Part shown: positions 28,997 through 38,559 of the stretch, in pieces
How positions within the stretch are numbered: position 1 is the stretch's first letter
How the letters are laid out: every line of letters begins with the position of its first letter
DNA from: CAWBVG01 sp963792175
GTDB taxonomy: Bacteria > Acidobacteriota > Vicinamibacteria > Vicinamibacterales > CAVVIG01
Reading direction: 5' to 3'
DNA: 64,000 nucleotides
Assembly (NCBI GenBank): GCA_963792175.1
Contig: CAWBVG010000015.1
Span: 1-64,000 of the forward strand
Notes under the pieces: generated by a model
Databases searched by the model: none
What the model was told of the DNA's origin: nothing
What the model saw: only the letters and a program-made list of their open reading frames with translations
Translations under genes and position numbers: made by a program

Positions 28997-30845
28997 ATGA
29001 ATTGCTGTGCTGGCCGCGTCGGAATCGCAGTTATCGCCACTGTTGCGGCAGTGTCGATGCACACGGCTGCGCAGGCGCCGTATGACGTCAAAGCGAACTA
29101 CGTCAAGCGCGAGGTGTCGATCCCGATGCGCGACGGCGTGAAGCTGTTCACGATCATCTACTCGCCGCAGAGCGACCACCGAACGTTATCCGATGCTGAT
29201 GACGCGCACGGCGTACGGCATCGGGCCGTACGGACCGGACAGCTACCGCGCCATCCTCGGACCGAACAACGAGTTCGCGAAAGAGGGCTACATCTTCGTC
29301 TACCAGGACACGCGCGGGAAGTTCAAGTCCGAGGGCGAGTTCATTCATCACGTGCCGATCGTCAAGGGATCGTCGAAGCCGAACGAGAGCACCGACACCT
29401 GGGACACGATCGACTGGCTGGTGAAGAACGTGCCCAACAACAACGGACGCGTGGGCCAGTGGGGCATCTCGTGGGCCGGCTGGGAAGTGTCGCAGGGGAT
29501 GATCGACGCGCACCCTGCGCTGAAGGCGTCGTCGCCGCAGGCGCCGCCGCAGGATCAGTTCTTCGGCGACGACTATCACTCGGGTGGCGCGTATCAGATG
29601 ATGTACGGCTTCAACTGGATGTCGACCAACGCCCGGGCGCGCGTCGCGCCGTCGGAGCGCGACAGCGAGCGGTTCGACTACGGCACGCCGGACGGCTATC
29701 GCTTCTTCCTCGAGATGGGATCCGCCGCCAACGCGCTCAAGTACTTTGCGGACGATGTGCCGACCTACGCCGATCACATGGCGCACGGCACGTACGACGA
29801 GTACTGGCAGGCGCGCAACGTGCCCAAGGATCTCGTCAACATCAATCACCCGGTGCTGATCGTCGCGGCGTGGTTCGACGCGCAGGACTTCTACGGTCCG
29901 TTCCGCATGTATCGCGCGCTGAAAGAGAAGAATCCGTCGAACAAGACGACGCTCGCCGTCGGCCCGTGGTTGCACGGCGGGTGGGCGCGGAGCGACGGCG
30001 ACACCCTGGGCCAGATTTCGTTCGGGTCGAAGACCGCCGCCTACTACCGCGCGAATATCGAGCTGCCGTTCTTCAACTACTACCTGAAGGACAAAGGGCG
30101 CCTGAATCTCGCGGAGGCGGTCGTGTTCGAGACCGGCGGCAACAAGTGGCACAGCTATCCGCAGTGGCCGCCTGCCGGCGCGCGGGCCCGCAACCTGTAT
30201 CTGCAGGCCGGCGGGAAGCTTGCGTTCGGCGCTCCGGCCGATCGATCAGACGAGGCGTTCGACGACTACGTCAGCGATCCCGCGAAGCCGGTGCCGTACA
30301 CCGCCGAGGTCACGACGACCGAGGGGCATCTTTTCATGGTCGAGGATCAGCGGTTTGTCTGGGGCCGGCCCGACGTGCTCGTCTACCAGACGCCTCCGCT
30401 GACTGACGATCTGACGATCGCCGGGCCGATTGACGTCAGCCTCAACGTGGCTACGACCGGAACCGACGGCGACTGGATCGTGAAGGTCATCGACGTCTAC
30501 CCGGGCAACCTGCCGGCGCCGATGGGGCACTTCCAGATGCTGCTCGCCGGCGACATCCTGCGCGCGAAATTCCGCAACAGCATGAGCCATCCGGAGGCGA
30601 TGGTTCCGGGTCAGCCGACGAAACTGACGTTCACCCTGGGCGACAAATACCACACGTTTCTGAAGGGTCACCGGCTGATGGTGCAGGTCCAGAGCTCGTG
30701 GTTCCCGATGTTCGATCGCAATCCGCAGACCTTCACCGACATCTACCACGCCAAGGACAGCGAGTACCGGAAGGCGACGCACAAGGTCTTCCGATCGGCG
30801 TCGCTGCCGTCGTTCGTCACGCTGCCAGTGCTCGACGCGCGGTAA
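28997..30845 (+). CDS. CocE/NonD-family hydrolase, second copy, one apparent frameshift
   Basis: Exported alpha/beta hydrolase related to the gene at 9721. The signal sequence MNCCAGRVGIAVIATVAAVS is followed by VSIPMRDGVKLFTIIYSP, a frame change near 29180, YQDTRGKFKSEGEF, the nucleophile elbow GISWAGWE (Trp where the first copy has Tyr), and the C-terminal beta domain with HTFLKGHRLMVQVQSSWFP. Such enzymes cleave acyl esters or amides, including alpha-amino-acid esters and X-Pro peptides. It follows the M14 peptidase by 71 bp on the same strand and may process its products. Confidence 0.85.
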
Positions 30846-30877
30846 GGGCCCCGCCAGACAAATCGATACTAATTCGA

Positions 30878-30910
30878 CCAACTGCTGTTTGACGGCGGTT
30901 GGGGTATAAA
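30878..30910 (+). promoter_or_regulatory. dyad plus -10-like box upstream of the oxidase gene
   Basis: CCAAC (30878-30882) and GTTGG (30898-30902) form a 5-bp dyad with a 15-bp spacer, directly followed by TATAAA at 30905-30910, 8 bp before the ATG at 30919. No good -35 box is present. It could be an operator overlapping a promoter; this rests on pattern only. Confidence 0.3.
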
Positions 30911-30918
30911 CAATCGAA

Positions 30919-32036
30919 ATGACGCCGCCTTCCGACATCATCGTGGTCGGCGCGGGCATCATCGGCTGCGCCGTCGCCCATGAGCTTGCGCGGCGCGGCG
31001 CGTCGGTCGAAATCGTCGACGAGCGGCCGGTCGGCATGGGTGCGACGCAGGCGTCTGCCGGCGTGCTGGCGCCGTACATCGAAGCCGGTGCGCACGGACC
31101 GCTTCACGACCTGGCGGTGCGCAGTCTCGATCTCTACGACGATTTCATCGCGCGCGTCTCGGCCGAAAGCGGCTCGGCGATTCCGTATCACCGCAACGGG
31201 ACCATCGACGTCGCCTGAACGAGGCGGAAATGTGCACGCTCGCCGCCAGCGCTGACGCCCTCGCGAAGCGCGGCGTGAGCGCGCGGCTGCTCGACGCCGC
31301 GGCCGTCCGGGCCGAGGAGCCGCTCGTCGGCGACGTCGTCGTCGGCGGCCTCGTCATCGACACGCATGGATTCGTGGCCGCGAGCGATCTGACCCGCGCC
31401 ATCGCCGCGGCGGCCAGGCGCGCGGGTGCTCAGCTGATCGAACAGCGCCGCGTGCGCGGCATCACGAGCAGCCGCGGCGAAATCGTCGTCGACACGGATC
31501 GCGGATCGCTGCGCGGCGACACGGTGGTCGTCGCCGCCGGGAGCTGGTCGGGCGAAATCTCGATCGAGGCGCCACGGCGCGGGTGCCGGTCCGTCCGGTG
31601 CGCGGGCAGCTGCTGTCGCTCGGCGTGGGTGGGACCGCGCATGCGACGCGTCACCTGGACCCGCCGCTGCTACTTCGTGCCGTGGGACGATGGCACCATG
31701 CTCGTCGGCGCGACGGTGGAAGAAGCCGGCTTCGACGAACGCGCGACCGTCGCGGGCGTGCACGATCTGCTCGCCGCCGCCTGCGCGGCGGTGCCGCACG
31801 CCTGGGCGGCCGGTTTTCGCGGCGCGCGCGTCGGCCTGCGGCCGGCCACCGCGGACGGCCTGCCGATCATCGGGCGCGTTGGACGGCGCGCCGAACGTGA
31901 TGTTTGCGTCGGGACACTATCGAAACGGCGTGCTGCTGGCGCCGCTGACCGCCCGGCTGGTGGCCGACGCCATGCTCGACGGCCGCGTCGACCCCCTCAT
32001 CGCCGCCCTCGGTCCGTCGCGCGTTTGGACGGATGA
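30919..32036 (+). CDS. glycine oxidase ThiO-like FAD-dependent oxidase, several frameshifts
   Basis: D-amino-acid-oxidase-family flavoprotein. It opens with IIVVGAGIIGCAVAHELARRG (Rossmann GxGxxG), then MGATQASAGVLAPYIEAG, the segment FVAASDLTRAIAAAARRAGA and the C-terminal GLRPATADGLPIIG and GHYRNGVLLAPLTARLVAD, all hallmarks of ThiO, which oxidises glycine to dehydroglycine for the thiamine thiazole. Breaks near 31220, 31575, 31660, 31880 and 32020 separate pieces that are collinear with the family, for about 370 residues. No other thi gene is nearby, so a role in general amino-acid deamination is also possible. Confidence 0.78.
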
Positions 32037-32374
32037 TGAAGAGATACTCTGCGCCGAACGCGAAGGCCGATGGGTGGCGCACGCCGTGCGGGAAGATACG
32101 GGCGATCCATTCGGCATCGAGTGCGCTGGCGACACGCGAGCAGGAGGCGATCGAGCGGCTGACACGCTGGCTCGACTGGCAGAGAGACCATGCCGCGGCG
32201 CTCGACGCGTTGCAGCAGGCGGAACGCGCGTATCACCGGACCGTCTCCGGCAGCGCGTTTACGAGTCCCACCGAGGGACCGACCGCCGTCGAGATCCAGC
32301 GGGATGCGCTGGCGGCAGTCGAAGCCGCGCGCGTGAAGTTGGACGGGGTACGCGCGCGAAAACCGGAACCCTGA
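32033..32374 (+). CDS. small helical protein of unknown function
   Basis: The ATGATGA at 32033 overlaps the end of the oxidase gene. The last 75 residues form amphipathic helices (REQEAIERLTRWLDWQRDHA, then ALDALQQAERAYHRTV and IQRDALAAVEAARVKLDGVR) that could be a coiled coil. The first 35 residues look less coding-like and may be frame-shifted. No family recognised. Confidence 0.45.
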   Translation: MMKRYSAPNAKADGWRTPCGKIRAIHSASSALATREQEAIERLTRWLDWQRDHAAALDALQQAERAYHRTVSGSAFTSPTEGPTAVEIQRDALAAVEAARVKLDGVRARKPEP

Positions 32375-32383
32375 ACGCGCGCG

Positions 32384-32417
32384 CACAGAGGACACAAAGG
32401 TTACAAGGACACAGTGG
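32384..32417. repeat. 9-bp-period CACAGAGG/CACAAAGG units, single arm
   Basis: Four units of the CACARAGGN type with spacings of 9, 9 and 8 bp, ending 7 bp before the next start codon (32425). There is no inverted partner nearby, unlike the other 9-bp arrays. Confidence 0.55.
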
Positions 32418-32424
32418 AGATCTC

Positions 32425-32703
32425 ATGGCGCGCCTATCTCTCACCGACGCGGAGCAGCGGATCAAGGGTCTCAACGGCTGGACGCTTCAAGGCGACGCCA
32501 TCCGCAAGCAGTACACGTTTCGCGATTTCCTCGAGGCGATCAAGTTCGTCAACTGCCTGGCGCCGAAGGCCGAGGCCGCGGATCACCATCCGGACATCGT
32601 GATCAACTACAAGCGCGTGACACTCACGTATTCGACCCACAGCGAGGGAGGACTGACCGCGAAAGACTTCGAAGGCGCCGCCATGGCCGATCAATGCGCC
32701 TGA
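32425..32703 (+). CDS. phhB: pterin-4a-carbinolamine dehydratase
   Basis: 92 residues with the family signature: GWTLQGDAIRKQYTF, FRDFLEAIKFVNCLAPKAEA, then DHHPDIVINYKRVTLTYSTH and GLTAKDFEGAAMAD. The HHPD block carries the catalytic histidines that dehydrate 4a-hydroxytetrahydrobiopterin, recycling the cofactor of aromatic amino-acid hydroxylases; in some bacteria the protein has other roles. It is intact and overlaps the next gene by 10 bp (ATG at 32694 lies inside its 3' end). Confidence 0.9.
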   Translation: MARLSLTDAEQRIKGLNGWTLQGDAIRKQYTFRDFLEAIKFVNCLAPKAEAADHHPDIVINYKRVTLTYSTHSEGGLTAKDFEGAAMADQCA

Positions 32704-33152
32704 AGCGCACCTACAGTTCGCGCGAGGTCGCGGCGCTGACCGGGCTGACAGCGCGGCAGCTGCAGCTGTGGGACGCCGGCGGCCTGCTGTCGCCGTCAAT
32801 CCCGTCGCACAAGACCAGCGCCGGCGGCTACACCGAACGGCGATACACGCCGATCGAGCTGTTCGAGCTGCTCGCACTGGCGGATCTCAGGCGTCGCGGG
32901 TTCACGGTCCATCAGCTCCACAGCATCCTGCGGGTGCTTGGCGACCAGTTCGGGACGCGTCTGTTCGAGGCTACCGGCGGCGGCGGTCAGGTCGAACTGC
33001 TGACCGACGGCCGGGAGATCTACGCACGCACCCGGAGCGGTCAGTTCTTCAATCTCCTGAAGACGCCGGCGCAGCCGCTGCTGGCGATTGGCAACGAAGG
33101 GCTGCTGAAGGAGCTGCGAGGAAAGGTGAGCAGAAAGAAGAGGGCAAGGTGA
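32694..33152 (+). CDS. MerR-family transcriptional regulator
   Basis: 152 residues. The N-terminal winged helix reads TYSSREVAALTGLTARQLQLWDAGGLL, continuing through RRYTPIELFELLALADLRRRGFTV, the MerR helix-turn-helix and wing. The C-terminal part has no Cys-rich metal site and is probably a small effector or dimer region. The start overlaps the dehydratase gene, so the two share a message. The stop codon lies inside a heptad array. The target is unknown. Confidence 0.85.
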   Translation: MRLKRTYSSREVAALTGLTARQLQLWDAGGLLSPSIPSHKTSAGGYTERRYTPIELFELLALADLRRRGFTVHQLHSILRVLGDQFGTRLFEATGGGGQVELLTDGREIYARTRSGQFFNLLKTPAQPLLAIGNEGLLKELRGKVSRKKRAR

Positions 33153-33176
33153 AAGTTAGAAGTCAAAAGTCAGAAC
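33149..33176. repeat. four heptad units between convergent genes
   Basis: Four 7-bp units in register (consensus TYARAAG) from 33149 to 33176. They include the TGA stop of the MerR gene and end just before the stop (complement of TTA at 33178) of the shell-protein gene. Confidence 0.6.
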
Positions 33177-33177
33177 G

Positions 33178-33482
33178 TTAGCGGATCGGGAACACCTTCT
33201 CGAGGTCGTCGGCGGGGCGCGGGATGACGTGAACGCCGATGAGCTCGCCGACGCGGCGAGCCGCCGCGGCGCCGGCATCGGTTGCCGCTTTCACGGAGCC
33301 CACATCGCCGCGGATGATGGCGGTGACCAGACCGGCATCGACTTTCTGCCAGCCCACGAACACCACGTTCGCCGTTTTGACCATGGCGTCGGCCGCCTCG
33401 ATCATCCCGATGAGGCCGCGCGTCTCGACCATGCCGAGCGCGTCGCCGATTCGCGTCTTGTCACTTTCGTCTTGTCAGCCAT
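33178..33482 (-). CDS. bacterial microcompartment hexamer shell protein (BMC-H)
   Basis: A classic BMC domain: GDALGMVETRGLIGMIEAAD, AMVKTANVVFVGWQKVDAGLV, then IIRGDVGSVKAATDAGAAAA and HVIPRPADDLEKVF, matching PduA/CcmK/EutM-type proteins that tile microcompartment walls. The most sensible start, MADKTR at 33482, is separated from the domain by a 14-bp tandem duplication (GACAAGACG repeated around AAAGT) that shifts the frame; deleting one copy restores an in-frame 91-residue protein. Without that, only the internal ATG at 33432 (MVETRG) is available. It follows the D-threonine-aldolase-like gene with slight overlap. No other shell gene is in the window. Confidence 0.88.
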
Positions 33483-33489
33483 GGGGTTA

Positions 33490-34609
33490 CTGCGATTCTA
33501 CCCCGGGCGGCGACCGGAAGCGTGTCGATTACGCGATCGCCGTCGACGAGCCGCACCTCGTTCACCAGGTTCGACACGACGCACGAGTGATTCGGCACGA
33601 TGCGCACGCGGTCGCCCGGCTTCAGGCCGTGGTGCCGGTCACGCGCACCGTCGCATGTTCTTCGGACAGCCGCTCGATCGTCAGCGGTCGTCGATCGCCG
33701 CGCCGTCGAGGCGTCCGTCGCCGTCAGGATCGCGCCGTACCCGGGTGCCGCCGTGATGCCGCGCGCCTGATCGTTCGTCAGCGTCTTGCTGCCGGCGTCG
33801 AGGATGATGCGGCCCGTCGTGCTGCGTCACGACGCTCGAGAGCACCGTCAGCGCGCAGTCGTCGAGCGTCGCCGATCCGAGCGCGAGCTGCGTGCGGTCG
33901 AAGTACACGTAGTTGCCGGGACGCAGTTCCGTCAGACCATGCTCGCCGGCGCTGAAGCGGAGCGTCGGCGTCGCGCCGACGGACAGCTCCTCGAGCGGGA
34001 TGCCGGCTTTCGCGGCGCGATCGCGCAGCGCCGTGAGAATCTCCGCCTCGCGATGCGCCACGGCGCGCAGCTCGTCGTCGGACGAGGCGTGATAGCCGTG
34101 CCCGGCATGGCTCAGCAGCCCGCGCAGGCGAAGTCCCGGCAGCGCCGAAACACGCTGCACGAACCCGAGCGCGTCGCCGTCAGGGTCGATCCCGCAACGA
34201 TGGAATCCGACGTCCACCTTGATCAGCACGTCGAGCGTGCGTCCGGCGCGCTCCATCGCCTCGGACCAGCCGCGCGCGACATCCAGGTGATCGACGATGA
34301 TCGAAATCGTGCGCGGTCCAGCAGCGCCAGAATGCGCGCCGCGTTCGACGGGCTGACGGGGTAGGGCAGACGGATGTTGGCGATCCCGGCGTCGACGAAC
34401 ACTTCCGCCTCGCCCACCTTGGCGCAGCAGACGCCGACGGCGCCGCGGTCGATCTGCCATTTCGCGACGACCGGCGACTTGTGCGTCTTCGCGTGCGGTC
34501 GCAGCGCAACGCCGGCGTTCGAGGCCAGCTGCTGCGCGCGATCGATGTTGCCGAGCGCGCGCGGGCGATCGATCAGAACTTGCGGAGTCGGAAGATCAGA
34601 AAGCAGCAT
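33490..34609 (-). CDS. D-threonine aldolase / DSD1-family PLP enzyme, several frameshifts
   Basis: Fold-type III (alanine-racemase-like barrel) enzyme. The N-terminal DLPTPQVLIDRPRALGNIDR and LRPHAKTHKSPVVAKWQ (PLP lysine in HxKTHK) are diagnostic; VLIKVDVGFHRCGID, SVGATPTLRFSAG, PGNYVYFDR and the C-terminal PNHSCVVSNL (zinc His/Cys site of the D-threonine aldolase/D-serine dehydratase group) follow. Known members split D-threonine to glycine and acetaldehyde or deaminate D-serine. Breaks near 34300, 33815, 33690 and 33640 shift frames without loss. The 3' end is uncertain and may overlap the shell gene. Confidence 0.78.
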
Positions 34610-34621
34610 TGTGCGTGAATT

Positions 34622-34648
34622 GGTAACTTGGCGTACTTGGTGTTAATT
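34622..34648. repeat. 9-bp-period ACTTG units upstream of the aldolase gene
   Basis: Three units of the NNNNACTTG type at exact 9-bp spacing (34622-34630, 34631-34639, then a weaker one), in the 93-bp gap between the DUF1501 stop and the aldolase start. The complement reads CCAAGT, a cousin of the other 9-bp families. Confidence 0.45.
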
Positions 34649-34702
34649 TGAGATCGCAGCCAATCCTTCGTCAATTCCATGCCAACTTCGCGATCACCAG
34701 AT

Positions 34703-35946
34703 TCAGGCGAACAGGCCCGGGTATTTTGACGGTTGAACGTCGTAGCCCGGGAAAAATCGGCTGCGGGTCGGCACGCCGAGGTGACGCGCGACGATTTCGC
34801 CGAAGACGTCCCGGAAATCGGTGGTGACCGCGAGGTCGCGTCCTTCGTAGCGCTGCTCGACCGCCAGGCCCGGCCACTTGCCGTAGACGTTACCGCCGCG
34901 GACGCCGCCGCCGATGACCATCATCGCGTTGCCGTGGCCGTGATCGGTGCCGCGGTTGCCGTTTTCGTTCACCGCACGCCCGAACTCCGACATCGTGAGG
35001 ACGACGGTGTCGTCCATGCGATCGCCGAGGTCGGCGACCAGCGCCGCGATCGCGCGCGCGAAATCGTCGAGCCTTGTTCGCGAGCTGGCCCTGCGCGGCG
35101 CCCTGGTTCACGTGCGTGTCCCAGCCGCCGACGTCGGCGAACGCGACCTCGAGGCCGACGTTGGCTTTGGTGAGCTGCGCGATCTGCCGGAGCGCCTGGC
35201 CGAACGGCGCTGCGCGGATACTCCGCGCCGTTCGCCGGCTGGTAGCGGGACGGGTCGGCGCTCTTGAGCATCTTGATGGCGTTGAACGCTTCGCGGCCCG
35301 TGCCGTTCAGCAGATGGTCGGCGGCCGCGGCGTATTCGCGCTTCGAACGACGCGCCGACGCCGTCGCTCGCGCTGGCCGCCGCGAATGCCGAACTGCGCG
35401 ATCTGGCTCATCGCCAGCGCGGGCGCCGTGCCCTGCAGCATGCGCGGCAGCTGCGGCGTCAGCGCCACCGCCCGGAACGGCGTCGCGTCCTCGGCGCTTC
35501 CGCGCCTGCAGGTAGCGGTTCAGCCAGCCGTCCGCCGTGCTCTTCACGCCCGGCGTGCCGTTTCCATGTAGTCCTGCGCGTCGAAGTGCGAGCGCGTGCT
35601 GTCGGGCGATCCGCAGGCGTGGACGATGGCCAGCTGGCGCGGTCCCAGAGCGGCTTCAGCGCCTGCAGCCGCGGGTTGAAGCCGAAGAAGCCGTCGAGAT
35701 CGAGCGCGCCGTCTCGCGCGTTCGGCCGCGGAATGGCGATGCTCGGCCGCGCGCGGTAGTAGTCGGCCTCCCGAACGGGACGACCATGCTCAGCCCGTCC
35801 ACCGCGCCGCGCTGAAAGATCGCGATCAGCTGCTTCGAGCGTCCCGACCCCGCCGCCAACGCCGTCCGCGCCAGAAACGACGGCGCGAAGCCGAGGCTGA
35901 CGAAGGCGAACGCGCCGTTTTTCAGAAAGACTCTTCGTGAAAGCAT
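34703..35946 (-). CDS. DUF1501 exported protein, many frameshifts
   Basis: A Tat-like signal (SRRVFLKNGAFAFVSLGFAP) precedes the DUF1501 fold: KQLIAIFQRGAVDGLSMVVP, IVHACGSPDSTRSHFDAQD, then the C-terminal VVLTMSEFGRAVNENGNRG, TDHGHGNAMMVIGGGV and TTDFRDVFGEI, which resemble sulfatase/phosphatase-like metal sites. At least five base shifts lie between 35800 and 35000. DUF1501 proteins nearly always follow a DUF1800 gene, as here (4-bp gap). The function is undetermined, but the pair is typical of envelope proteins in Acidobacteriota, Planctomycetota and Proteobacteria. Confidence 0.8.
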
Positions 35947-35950
35947 GAAA

Positions 35951-37531
35951 TCACCGTCGCTGGAATTCCGGCGCACCGAGGGTCAGCGCCGCCATCTGTG
36001 CGCATCGTCGCCTTCGCGATCGTCGCGCGCGTCGTCTCCGACAGGTCGCCGGCGAGCATCTGCGTCTGCAGTCGGCAGCGACGCCGCCGACACGCCGCGC
36101 AGCTTGTTGCCGGCAAGCGTCAGCGCGAAGTTCATGCGGCTGACCAGCGCGCCGGTGTTGACCCAGGCGTCCGCCGTGTCCTTGTAGCCGGTCGGCGGCT
36201 GGCACTGATAGAGCGGCATCCCGAGCTGCTGCAGCTGCACGGACGAGCGGCAGCGCGTCCTGCACGTCGGCGCCGATCGCGCGCAGCGCGCTGACGACGA
36301 ACTCGAACGGCGTCTTGACCTTGGCGCGGTACGCTCGGGCGCCAGGAATTCCGGCGAGGTGAGAATCGTCCGCATCACCTCGCGCAAGTCGCCGTCGGTC
36401 TCGCGGAACCGCGCCGCGGCGCGGTCGACGAGCGCCGGCGGCGGCGTGTCGCTGACGAACCGGCGCGCCAGCTTCGTCGCGATGAAGCGCGCCGTCGACG
36501 GGATGCGCTCGCGAGGATGTCGAGCACCTGCTCGCCGTCGGCCTCGCCGCCGCCCGCCTTGATCACGTGGCCGAGCACGACCTTCTCGCCCGGCGTCGTG
36601 GATGCGCGGGTCGAACGTGAAGCCGCCGCCCTGCCGCGGGTTGTCGATCGTCCAGCCGGTGAACGCGCGCGCCACCTCGGTGACGTCTTTCTGCGTGTAG
36701 CCGCCGTCGACGCCGAGCGTGTGCAGCTCCATCAGCTCGCGGCCGTAGTTCTCGTTGAGCCCCTTGGGCGCGTTCTTGCCCTGCGGCCGCGGCCGCGGCC
36801 GCCGGCGGACCGCGCACCGTCCGCCGAAACCGTCCGCGCGCCATGCGCGGCGGCCGCTCGCATGTGCGGTCCGTCGGATCCGCGCTCATCCAGTTGTCGA
36901 GATAGAACAGCATCGCCGGGCTCTTCGCGGTCGCGCCGAGCAGATCGCGGAACTTGCCGAGCACGTGCGGCCGGATCGTCTCGCGCTCGTACTCGGTCAG
37001 CATGAAGCGATCCGGCCCTTGCGCGCGTCGACGTTGAAGTGGTTGAACCAGAAGTCGGTCAGCACTTCCTGCAGCTGCCGCTCGCTGTAGACCGCGCGCA
37101 GCATCTTCTGCTCGGCGAGCTCCACCATCACGCTGTTGGCCTGTCTGCTGGACGCGGTCGGGCATTTTGCGGCGCTCCGGCCTGCGTCGGCCTCCGCTGG
37201 CGTTCTGTTTCCGTTCGCGCCTCGCTTCGAGCTGCGGCAGCTCGTACGCTCCGCGATCTCGCGCGAGCTCAAGCCGATCGGTGGTCAGATCCGCCAGCCG
37301 CGCCGCCATCGCCGGGTCGGCGATGCGCTGGGGGTGCAGCTGCTGGTCGATGTAACGGTCGATGCCGATCGCGCGGACCTGCTCGACGTCGCCGGGCCGC
37401 GGCCCGAAGGCGATGCGGTTGAGCACGTGGACGATGGCTGCTCGGTCGTCCTTTGGCGTAGCGTCGCAGCCGGACGGGATGTGGCGAGAACTGCAAGGTG
37501 AGCGGCAGAACAATGGCAGAAATCGCTTCAT
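35951..37531 (-). CDS. DUF1800 exported protein, many frameshifts
   Basis: Signal sequence after MKRFLPLF, then the DUF1800 hallmarks: VHVLNRIAFGPRPGDVEQVR, IGIDRYIDQQLHP, FYLDNWMSADP, ENYGRELMELHTLGVDGGYT, VTEVARAFTGWTI and FIATKLARRFVSDTPPPALV. A Gly/Arg/Pro/Ala-rich linker occurs near 36780-36830. Several base shifts (for example near 37250, 37020, 36850, 36600, 36330 and 36060) move the protein between frames. It heads a DUF1800-DUF1501 pair on the minus strand. The molecular function is unknown. Confidence 0.82.
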
Positions 37532-37594
37532 TGTCCGGTTAGACAGGCCATGGGCCGGAACGTTTAAAAAACTGCCGTACAATTCTGGCGCCCG

Positions 37595-38551
37595 ATGGCA
37601 GATCTTGCGATCGTCGAAGGTCCTTATCTTCAACAAGTTCTGGACCACAGCTTCCCGGTCTGGCACGACGGTCTGAGCCGCGCCGCATACGGGCGCTACT
37701 ACACGGGCCAGCTGGCGACGCCCTGGGGTCGCACTCTGGTGCGGTTCGCGCTCGTCGAGCGGGGCGAGGTGCTGGCGAGCGCCAAGCTGTAACGCTCGAC
37801 GCCTCGCTCGACGGCCGTCCGCTGCGGATCGCCGGCATCGGTGCGCTGTTCACCGCGCCTGCCCACCGCGGCCGCGGACACGCGCGCGCGCTCGTCGAGC
37901 GTCTGCTGGAACGCTCGGCCGGCGAAGGCGCGACGGCCGCGCTGCTGTTCTCCATCATCGGTGGCGACTACTACGCAGGCTTGGGTTCGAGCCGATCGCA
38001 CGCCGGATCTTCGCTGCGCGTGATCGAGGACACGAGGCGCGGGGCGCCGATGACGCTCGTCCGCGCCGGCGAGGATCGCGACCTGCCGGACATCGTCGCG
38101 ATGGGACGCGCCCGCGCCGCGCGCTACCGGTTCCGTCTCGAGCGCGATCGCGACTTCGTTCAGTTCGCGATTGTCCGGAAGCGCCTGCTGGCGGGTCTGG
38201 CTCCGGCCGGCGACCGCGAAGTGCAGTTCTTCGTCGCCGAAGAAGGCGGCTCCGCCGTGGCGTATGTCGTCGTCACCGTCCGCCGCGGTGCGTGGGTGCT
38301 CGAGGAGTGCGGCGATCGCGATCCGTCCGGCGCGCGTGTCGGCGCGATTCTTCAGGGCCTGATTGCGAGGGATCCGTCAGCCCCGCGGCCGGCGATGACC
38401 GCGTGGCTCCCGGCTGATTTCCGGCCGCCGCAAATCGAGATCCTCGGCGAGCAGCCGTCGTCGGACATCATGATGATGCGCGGGCTGGGCCGGTCGGTTC
38501 CGAAACTCCCGGATCCGGCAGGCGCGCTCTACTGGCACGGCGACATGTTAA
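37595..38551 (+). CDS. GNAT-family N-acetyltransferase, several frameshifts
   Basis: The acetyl-CoA-binding motif lies at IGALFTAPAHRGRGHARALV (the RGxGxA/R loop), with ALLFSIIGGDYYAGLGFEPI as the second half; the protein is about 315 residues, twice the size of a single GNAT domain, and the C-terminal half (LVRAGEDRDLPDIVAMGRA, then VQFFVAEEGGSAVAYVVVTV) may be a second, degenerate GNAT domain. The open frame runs on to 38700 over the convergent gene, but a TAA at 38549-38551 one frame over is the likelier end (GDML-stop). A TACAAT box at 37578-37583, 11 bp before the ATG, may be the -10 element. Confidence 0.72.
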
Positions 38552-38559
38552 ATCTAGCT

